Shown: positions 53,209 through 58,380 of the stretch, piece after piece
Layout of the letters: each line of letters begins with the position of its first letter
Position numbering within the stretch: position 1 is the stretch's first letter
NCBI RefSeq assembly: GCF_001273755.1
Contig: NZ_LGYA01000001.1
Location: forward strand, 2,599,256 to 2,657,635
Length of the DNA stretch: 58,380 nucleotides
Direction: 5' to 3'
DNA from: Peribacillus butanolivorans
GTDB taxonomy: Bacteria; Bacillota; Bacilli; Bacillales; DSM-1321
Notes under the pieces: generated by a model
Told to the model about the DNA's origin: nothing
Databases searched by the model: none
Seen by the model: only the letters and a program-made list of their open reading frames with translations
Translations under genes and position numbers: made by a program

Positions 53209-54372
53209 CTAATTTCTAAGAATCATAGCTCCAGCCATATCAGGACCAGCCCAGCCAGTACATATTCCTATTTCGCAATTTTCTACTTGACGATCTGATC
53301 CTTTATATTCGTGTCGTACTTGCCTAACAATTTCCAATACGTTATTCATCCCATGTGTATAGCCTTCTGACAGCATTCCTCCTGCTGTATTTGAAGGTAA
53401 TTTTCCACCCATACGCAAGTTTCCTTCGGCTACAAAATTCCCTACTTCACCTCGTGGAGCAAATCCATATGCCTCTAACTGACGAAGGACAACCCAGCTA
53501 TAACAGTCATAAATAGAAGCAACATTAATATCTTCAGGTTTTACATCAGCCATTTTATATACTTCAGGGGCAACATAGTCTGCTGCTACTTCAGTTAAAT
53601 CATTCCAATAATGTGCATGTGACACACACTGTCTAGCTGATAAACCCATGATGTATACTGGCTTGGATTTGCAATCTTTAGCTCGGTCTGCTGATGTAAC
53701 AATAATCGCATTTGCTTCATCAGATTCCAGACAGAAGTCATGTTTTTTAAACGGATAACTTAAATATGGTGTTTTCTGATATTCCTCCATCGTTAAAGGT
53801 TTACCGTAAAAGTAAGCTTTAGGATTCCGTTGAGCATGTTCATAAAAACTTAAGCAAACATGTCCAAGATGCTCCTGGGTAAGCCCAGTTTCATGCATAT
53901 GACGAGTTGCAAAAAGTCCGAACCATTGAGCTGGACTACCAGCTCCGTAAGGAATGATAAAGCTTCCACCTTCAATGGCTGATTGAAGCATATTTACATC
54001 CCATCCGCCTCCGCCCATGCGCACACCAGAACGACCATTCATAGAACGATAAATCAACACTGTATTTAATTGGCCTGTTTCAATAAGTCCAACGGCATCA
54101 GCAATCAACATTTCCGTACTGCTTCCTCCACCCATAATATCTTTTACATATTTCGGACGGACCCCTAAATATGTTGCTAACTGATGTGATGTACAAGAAT
54201 CATTTTCTGAATAACTCATAAAACCATCAATATCTTTCGCTTGAAGACCAGCATCATTCAATGCAGCTCGTGCTGCATCCAATGCCAAATGTAACGGAGT
54301 TGTGCCCGAATTCTTGGAACGCTCGCTTTCTCCTACACCAACTATGGCATAGCGATCTTTTATGCTTCCCAT
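53209..54372 (-). CDS. Thiolase-fold protein of the lipid-transfer/Ltp2 aldolase type
   Basis: 387 residues. Thiolase-like landmarks: YAIVGVGESERSKNSGTTPL, LHLALDAARAALNDAGLQAK, DGFMSYSENDSCTSHQLATY, VASIYDCYSWVVLRQLEAYG, and the C-terminal GGMLSEGYTHGMNN with CTGWAGPDMAGAMI. At the place of the nucleophilic Cys a normal thiolase has C-x-S-G; here the run is DIMGGGSSTEMLI with no Cys. The Tyr in YDCY and in GYTHG could serve as acid-base residues, as in Ltp2-type retro-aldolases. I read it as an aldolase that cuts a 3-hydroxyacyl-CoA-like intermediate rather than a beta-ketothiolase. It needs the adjacent DUF35 gene product. Confidence 0.82.
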   Translation of the reverse strand: MGSIKDRYAIVGVGESERSKNSGTTPLHLALDAARAALNDAGLQAKDIDGFMSYSENDSCTSHQLATYLGVRPKYVKDIMGGGSSTEMLIADAVGLIETGQLNTVLIYRSMNGRSGVRMGGGGWDVNMLQSAIEGGSFIIPYGAGSPAQWFGLFATRHMHETGLTQEHLGHVCLSFYEHAQRNPKAYFYGKPLTMEEYQKTPYLSYPFKKHDFCLESDEANAIIVTSADRAKDCKSKPVYIMGLSARQCVSHAHYWNDLTEVAADYVAPEVYKMADVKPEDINVASIYDCYSWVVLRQLEAYGFAPRGEVGNFVAEGNLRMGGKLPSNTAGGMLSEGYTHGMNNVLEIVRQVRHEYKGSDRQVENCEIGICTGWAGPDMAGAMILRN

Positions 54373-54407
54373 AAAAAATACCTCCTCTTTGATTGCTTAA
54401 AAACTAC

Positions 54408-54830
54408 TTACTGAAACTGTAAAACTACTTGGCCTGAACCAACTACCTGCTCTGGTTCCTTTTCAGCAATAAGGTCAAGTCTGACAAACCGCTGACCTTT
54501 TTCTTCATAAACATTATTTACAAACGCAGAACAAGTAATTTGGTCTCCTGGTATAGTTACAGCGCCAAATCTCATTCTAAAGTTAGACGGCATCGCTGTA
54601 TCACCAGCTAGTTTCATTACATATTCACCTAAAAATCCCATTACCAGCATTCCGTGAGCAATCACACCTTGCATTCCGATTTCCTTTGCGAAGGCAACAT
54701 CTGTATGTAGCGGGTTAAAATCTCCTGAAGCACCTGCATATTTGACTAGTTGCACCTTTGTTACTGCCGGCTTGATGAGGGACTTAAGCTTTTGACCTTC
54801 ATATAAACCTTCATAAATCAACATTTTCAA
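54408..54830 (-). CDS. MaoC-family enoyl-CoA hydratase (R-specific type)
   Basis: 140 residues with a hot-dog fold. The catalytic Asp/His set of (R)-hydratase 2 is in YAGASGDFNPLHTDVAFAKE (D-F-N-P-L-H), and IAHGMLVMGFLGEYVMKLAG follows. Such enzymes add water to an enoyl-CoA. It works with the FAS1-like MaoC upstream as a likely heteromeric ChsH1/ChsH2-type hydratase. Translation may start at MKMLIYEG (54830) or MLIYEG two codons later. It is 35 bases upstream of the thiolase-like gene. Confidence 0.88.
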   Translation of the reverse strand: MKMLIYEGLYEGQKLKSLIKPAVTKVQLVKYAGASGDFNPLHTDVAFAKEIGMQGVIAHGMLVMGFLGEYVMKLAGDTAMPSNFRMRFGAVTIPGDQITCSAFVNNVYEEKGQRFVRLDLIAEKEPEQVVGSGQVVLQFQ

Positions 54831-55016
54831 TTCCTCCTTTCAGTGGCAAATTATCCTTCTGGCTCGGATGGTTATTCACCCCTTATAATCTGTGATCGAC
54901 TCTACTTGCTATAAGGTATCAACTTATTTTTCAAAAATAGATATCTTTTACTTACAATTATTTGAACGCTCGTAATTTAAGTGAAATTTGCTTCTCACTT
55001 ATAATTGATGATGTTT

Positions 55017-55475
55017 TCAAACAGGAGAATGACTGCCCCTTAAAGGACGGTAAATAATATTCGTTCTGCTAATAACAACCAACTCTCCAGATTCATCTTT
55101 CATTTCTGTATCAAGTACCAAAAACTGCATAGGTCCTTTTCTGCCTTCACGTTCGTACACATCAGATACTTTCATCTGGCAATATAAGATATCCCAGGGT
55201 CGAATTGGACGATTATAAATAAACTCCTGTTCCCCATGCAGCATTCTTCTTTGATCGAGACCCAAGTCAAGGCTTTCTCCACTATCTTGTCCAATTGCTA
55301 TAGGGAAGGTTGGTGGTGCAATAATGCCGCCATATGACGTTTTTGCAGCATACTCTTCATCCACGTATAAAGGATTTAGGTCGCCTATCGCTTCTGCGAA
55401 TTGACGTATATGCCTTTTTTCGACTTCAAATATAAATTCAGATCCCGTTAAACCGTTTAAATTTTCCAAATCCAT
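55017..55475 (-). CDS. MaoC-type N-terminal (FAS1-like) dehydratase domain protein
   Basis: 152 residues from ATG 55475, which has GGGGG 8-10 bases upstream; the longer reading to 55508 overlaps the synthetase gene and lacks a site. Hot-dog segments: FIFEVEKRHIRQFAEAIGDL, NPLYVDEEYAAKTSYGGIIA, PPTFPIAIGQDSGESLDLGL, GEQEFIYNRPIRPWDILYCQ. This is the family MaoC_dehydrat_N (as in HTD2 and ChsH2). It lacks the canonical D-x-x-x-x-H pair in full (GDLNPLYVDEE), so it probably needs the adjacent catalytic MaoC. The gap to that gene is 186 bases, larger than elsewhere in the cluster. Confidence 0.85.
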   Translation of the reverse strand: MDLENLNGLTGSEFIFEVEKRHIRQFAEAIGDLNPLYVDEEYAAKTSYGGIIAPPTFPIAIGQDSGESLDLGLDQRRMLHGEQEFIYNRPIRPWDILYCQMKVSDVYEREGRKGPMQFLVLDTEMKDESGELVVISRTNIIYRPLRGSHSPV

Positions 55476-55482
55476 TTGCTTT

Positions 55483-57666
55483 CTACCCCCTAATGGTTGC
55501 TTTATCATCGACTTTGTTTCCTACTACAATCATGGCATCTGCCGCTTTGATCCCATTTTCATAAACTATTAAAGGATTAATATCCAACTCTTCGATGGAG
55601 TCTTTATAATCAGTAACCAGAGCAGAAACCTTTAATAACACATCAATGATGGCTTCAATATCAATAGAAGATTTTCCGCGCGTCCCTTTTAAAATGGCTT
55701 TTCCTTTAATATCTTCAATCATTTCAAGCGCATCTTTTCTCGTTAGAGGTGCTATTCTAAACGAAATATCTTTGTAAATCTCAACAAATATTCCGCCTAA
55801 ACCAAACATAATAACTGGTCCAAATACAGGATCGTTACTCGCACCAACAATAACTTCAACTCCATCAGGTAACATTTCCTGAACAGAAATTCCATTGATT
55901 TTTGCATCTGGTTTATAATTTAGTGCATTACGTTTTATCTCATTAAATGCTTTCTTTACTTCTTGATCATCTTTTAGATTCAATCGAATGGCATCTGCCT
56001 CCGTTTTATGAGGAATATCTGGAGAATCAACCTTTAGCACTACCGGGTAACCGATTTTGTTTGCATGTTGGGAAGCTTTTTCTGCATTTTCAGCTATTAC
56101 CCGCTTTGTTGTCGGAATCTGATAGCGTTCTAAAATATCACTTGCTTGAGATTCACTTAATGTAGTACCGGGCTCCAACAAGCTTTGTAATCTTTGTTTC
56201 TCTATTTTCTTTGAGGAATTGAAAACGTTCGCTTCCTGATTTTTCCGATAGTATTCACTGTACTCCACTAATTTAGCTAATCCTCTAATTGGATTTAGAT
56301 TACCTGGTATAACTGGAATACCATTTTTCACAAGCTCTGGAGTTCCCGGAGGAAGGGACATACCATCTAACGGGAATGTTGTAATAAATACAAATTTATT
56401 TGAACGGCTACAAATATCTATAAACTCTTGCAATAATGGATTTTCAGCGGTCCAACTGAACGGAAATTCTGTGAAAATGATGTTATCGACATCTGGATCC
56501 TCAATAAGTGCTCGTAATGGAGCTAAAAATAATTCTGGATTTGAAACTGATGCAGCAGCTGTTAAATCAACAGGGTTGGAAACGCTTGCAAAGTTAGGTA
56601 AAAATCGCTTAATCTCTGTTGTTGTCTTCGAACTTAGTGGTATGATATTAAGACCATAGGCCTCACAACGATCTGCTTCATTTATACCCCTGCCACCAGA
56701 ACTAGTGATTATTACCGTATTCCTCCCTTTTGGAAGTTTATTGGAAAGGAAAAGCTTAGAAAAAGATATGATATCTTCATAATCGTCGGCTCTAACCATG
56801 CCTGATTGTTTAAAAAAGGCATCATATACCTTATCTGATCCGGCAAGTGATCCTGTATGAGATGCAGCAGCTCTGCTACCGGCTATACTTCGTCCTGTTT
56901 TCATGACAACAATTGGTTTATTTCTATCCAACGCTTCTTTAGCTAAGCTTCTTAATTTATCTGGGTTTTTAGCTCCTTCTAAGTAACCACTTATTACACT
57001 TGTTTTTGGATCATGAATCATATATTCAATAATATCTGAGAATTCAGTTTCCATTTCATTTCCTACACTCACGAAGTAATTAAAGCTTAGCCCATTCTGC
57101 GCTGCTGCTATATAAGTTAATACACCAAACGCTCCACTTTGTGAAACATACCCCACACCTCTTTGATCATTTAAAGGTACAGATAGAATAGCAGGTGAAA
57201 AAGTACCTATTAAACCATTAGACAAATTCACTAAACCAACGCAGTTAGGTCCCACTATCCGTATGCCATTCTTTCTAGCAAGTTCAGTAAGTGTCTCCTG
57301 TTGTCTGGCACCTTCTTCCCCAGTTTCAGAAAAACCTGCAGCAAAAATGATCGCCGCTTTTACTTTCTTTTGCGCACAGTCCTCTAAAGCTTGCTGTACC
57401 TGTTCAGCACCTAGGCAAAAAATAGCTAAATCAATATCGTTTGGGATATCTGATAAAGATGGGTAACATTTTAAACCTTCGATTTCTTTTGTTTTACGAT
57501 TGATTGGATATATCTCTCCACTAAACTGGCCATCTAAAAGAGCTTTAACTTGTAAATATCCGATTTTGTATTTACTCTCAGAAGCACCTAGGATTGCGAC
57601 AGATCTAGGATTAAATAATGGCTCAAGAGTTTCATAAGAATTATTTAACTTATTATCTTTTGTCAA
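55483..57666 (-). CDS. ADP-forming acyl-CoA synthetase (acetate-CoA ligase type, fused alpha-beta)
   Basis: 727 residues from TTG 57666, with a GGGGGGAAG site 5-8 bases upstream; an ATG at 57681 overlaps that site. Domains: CoA-binding Rossmann fold (FNPRSVAILGASESKYKIGY), a succinyl-CoA-ligase-like middle with catalytic His in AAASHTGSLAGSDKVYDAFF (~270), and an ATP-grasp domain (YPVVLKVDSPDIPHKTEADA, GVEVIVGASNDPVFGPVIMF, LDINPLIVYENGIKAADAMI). It forms acyl-CoA from an acid, CoA and ATP, giving ADP and Pi. As the first gene of the cluster it most likely activates the growth substrate. Its stop lies just past the start of the next gene, implying coupling. Confidence 0.87.
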   Translation of the reverse strand: MTKDNKLNNSYETLEPLFNPRSVAILGASESKYKIGYLQVKALLDGQFSGEIYPINRKTKEIEGLKCYPSLSDIPNDIDLAIFCLGAEQVQQALEDCAQKKVKAAIIFAAGFSETGEEGARQQETLTELARKNGIRIVGPNCVGLVNLSNGLIGTFSPAILSVPLNDQRGVGYVSQSGAFGVLTYIAAAQNGLSFNYFVSVGNEMETEFSDIIEYMIHDPKTSVISGYLEGAKNPDKLRSLAKEALDRNKPIVVMKTGRSIAGSRAAASHTGSLAGSDKVYDAFFKQSGMVRADDYEDIISFSKLFLSNKLPKGRNTVIITSSGGRGINEADRCEAYGLNIIPLSSKTTTEIKRFLPNFASVSNPVDLTAAASVSNPELFLAPLRALIEDPDVDNIIFTEFPFSWTAENPLLQEFIDICSRSNKFVFITTFPLDGMSLPPGTPELVKNGIPVIPGNLNPIRGLAKLVEYSEYYRKNQEANVFNSSKKIEKQRLQSLLEPGTTLSESQASDILERYQIPTTKRVIAENAEKASQHANKIGYPVVLKVDSPDIPHKTEADAIRLNLKDDQEVKKAFNEIKRNALNYKPDAKINGISVQEMLPDGVEVIVGASNDPVFGPVIMFGLGGIFVEIYKDISFRIAPLTRKDALEMIEDIKGKAILKGTRGKSSIDIEAIIDVLLKVSALVTDYKDSIEELDINPLIVYENGIKAADAMIVVGNKVDDKATIRG

Positions 57667-58038
57667 AAATCTTCCCCCCACATATACAGAAAATATCTTT
57701 GTTGTAATCTTACATGGAAGGCAATAAAATTCTTAAAAATCACATTTGTTAAATTCATTTAAACATTAGGGTGTAAATAATAAAAAAAGGCTAAAAAAAA
57801 ACTATATGCAGCAAGGTTTTCGAGAATCCTATTAAAAATAAATGTTCTCGATTACCCCGACTTTACGCACCGATAACCCCGACATTGGAACAAGATAAGC
57901 GCCGAACTATATTTCTGAAAACCTTTTATGGGAAATTTCTTAAAATTAAAAAGTATAACAAAATATGAAAAATACATTCAGGATTTTTCCTTAACAAGAA
58001 TTCATGAATCTAGAAGAACATTCATATTTAATAACGAA
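57667..58038. other. Upstream region of the catabolic cluster with an IS21-like end
   Basis: Promoter region for the leftward cluster; no regulator gene is adjacent. At 57851-57890 two copies of GTCGGGGTNATCG (read leftwards: TGTCGGGGTTATCG and AGTCGGGGTAATCG) resemble IS21-family multiple terminal repeats, so a solo IS end may lie here. No transposase is attached. Confidence 0.45.
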
Positions 58039-58069
58039 AAAACCTCTTCCATATAGATGAAGAGGTTTC
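58039..58069 (+). terminator. Hairpin with terminator form
   Basis: AAACCTCTTC/GAAGAGGTTT with a 9-base loop, preceded by an A run. In the leftward direction it would terminate the IS1182-type transcript; in the rightward one it lacks a T run. Confidence 0.6.
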
Positions 58070-58080
58070 AGTTTGTAGAC

Positions 58081-58118
58081 AAAAGGGGTTCGGAATTATA
58101 AAATTCCGAACCCCTTTT
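58081..58118. terminator. 38-nt perfect palindromic hairpin
   Basis: AAAAGGGGTTCGGAATT, ATAA, AATTCCGAACCCCTTTT: 17 perfect base pairs ending in T4 (or A4). It lies 60 bases beyond the transposase stop and is typical of the terminator near the end of an IS1182-type element. Confidence 0.75.
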
Positions 58119-58178
58119 GAAATTCCCTTTGAATTTTGGTCCAAGGTTAAGATATTGTGGCTCTACGAGCCCACTCTG

Positions 58179-58380
58179 TTAGGCCATTTTTGGACCTTGC
58201 CATGTCCAATTGGCCATCTTCTTTAAATTAATGGCAGCGAAAGTAAGCATCGCTTGCATCGACAATTTTTTAAGTCCCCTTAAAGTAGTCCAACGCATAC
58301 CATGCTTTTCTTTTGCATCTGCGAATACACGCTCAATCGTTTCTTTACGTTTCGCATATATAGGTTTTACATCTTGATGA
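58179..58380 (-). CDS. IS1182-type transposase, C-terminal part
   Basis: About 66 codons end at TAA 58179; the rest runs off the right edge. KRKETIERVFADAKEKHGMR is the last catalytic block of DDE transposases (E of the triad), followed by WTTLRGLKKLSMQAMLTFAA and INLKKMANWTWQGP. The order and sequence agree with IS1182-family transposases of bacilli. Start, catalytic Asp residues and the other end lie outside the window. Confidence 0.8.
   Translation of the reverse strand, partial: HQDVKPIYAKRKETIERVFADAKEKHGMRWTTLRGLKKLSMQAMLTFAAINLKKMANWTWQGPKMA

Overview
The window looks like a chromosomal segment of a low-GC Gram-positive Bacillaceae species (Bacillus sensu lato). Ribosome binding sites are of the AGGAGG type. 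The genes include a close SigH homologue, the PaiA/PaiB pair, a YwaD-like M28 aminopeptidase, a LysM-GH18 spore-type hydrolase, a YrhE-like formate dehydrogenase with DUF1641, DUF2294 and PsiE neighbours, and a perfect-consensus CcpA (cre) box. Many genes are broken and several insertion sequences are present, so much of the left half is accessory, decaying DNA.

Layout. 1-5.4 kb: an IS3-family end, paiA/paiB with a frameshifted marR and its operators, a family 2 glycosyltransferase and a wrecked IS110 copy. 5.9-10.5 kb: CapA-like protein, secreted aminopeptidase, MBL-fold hydrolase. 10.8-12.4 kb: a nearly intact IS110 element (one frameshift) with a long non-coding left end that probably encodes a bridge RNA. 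12.5-16.9 kb: frameshifted XRE-membrane protein, dead acetyltransferase, isochorismatase-like hydrolase, a sigH paralogue away from its usual locus, and relics. 16.9-20.8 kb: 2-hydroxyacid dehydrogenase and fumarylacetoacetase-family pair, a sigma-54 activator fragment cut by an IS605-type tnpB element, and an orphan fragment. 20.9-26.4 kb: LysM-GH18 hydrolase, efflux-pump fragment, third IS110 relic, prolyl 4-hydroxylase, phaC relic, kinase-like protein, P450 relic.

The right half is more orderly. 26.9-28.5 kb is an acyl-CoA synthetase. 28.9-35.8 kb is a pseudouridine/nucleoside salvage region: psuK-psuG, then a separately promoted, CcpA-boxed concentrative nucleoside transporter and nucleoside hydrolase, a DMT transporter, and a divergent second HTH-kinase whose GAGD motif reads GAGE. 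36.6-46.9 kb is a formate dehydrogenase and molybdenum cofactor region: fdh, two DUF1641 genes coupled by TAATG overlaps, PsiE, DUF2294, moaA, fdhD, plus broken moaD, mrp and DUF2294 copies.

Two nearly identical promoter-leader modules of about 220 bp lie in the fdh region, at 41.76-41.98 kb and 45.98-46.20 kb. Each has a sigma-A promoter, two upstream hairpins and a long terminator hairpin with compensatory base changes. The first directly precedes fdh and is a strong candidate for an undescribed cis-regulatory RNA.

47.5-57.7 kb is one leftward catabolic cluster: ADP-forming acyl-CoA synthetase, two MaoC hydratases, thiolase-like protein without the usual cysteine, DUF35 OB-fold partner, two unlike acyl-CoA dehydrogenases, aldehyde dehydrogenase and MFS transporter. 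Its composition matches the actinobacterial steroid side-chain (igr-type) module, so it probably degrades a branched or alicyclic carboxylic acid by beta-oxidation and retro-aldol cleavage. The window ends in the 3' part of an IS1182-type transposase.
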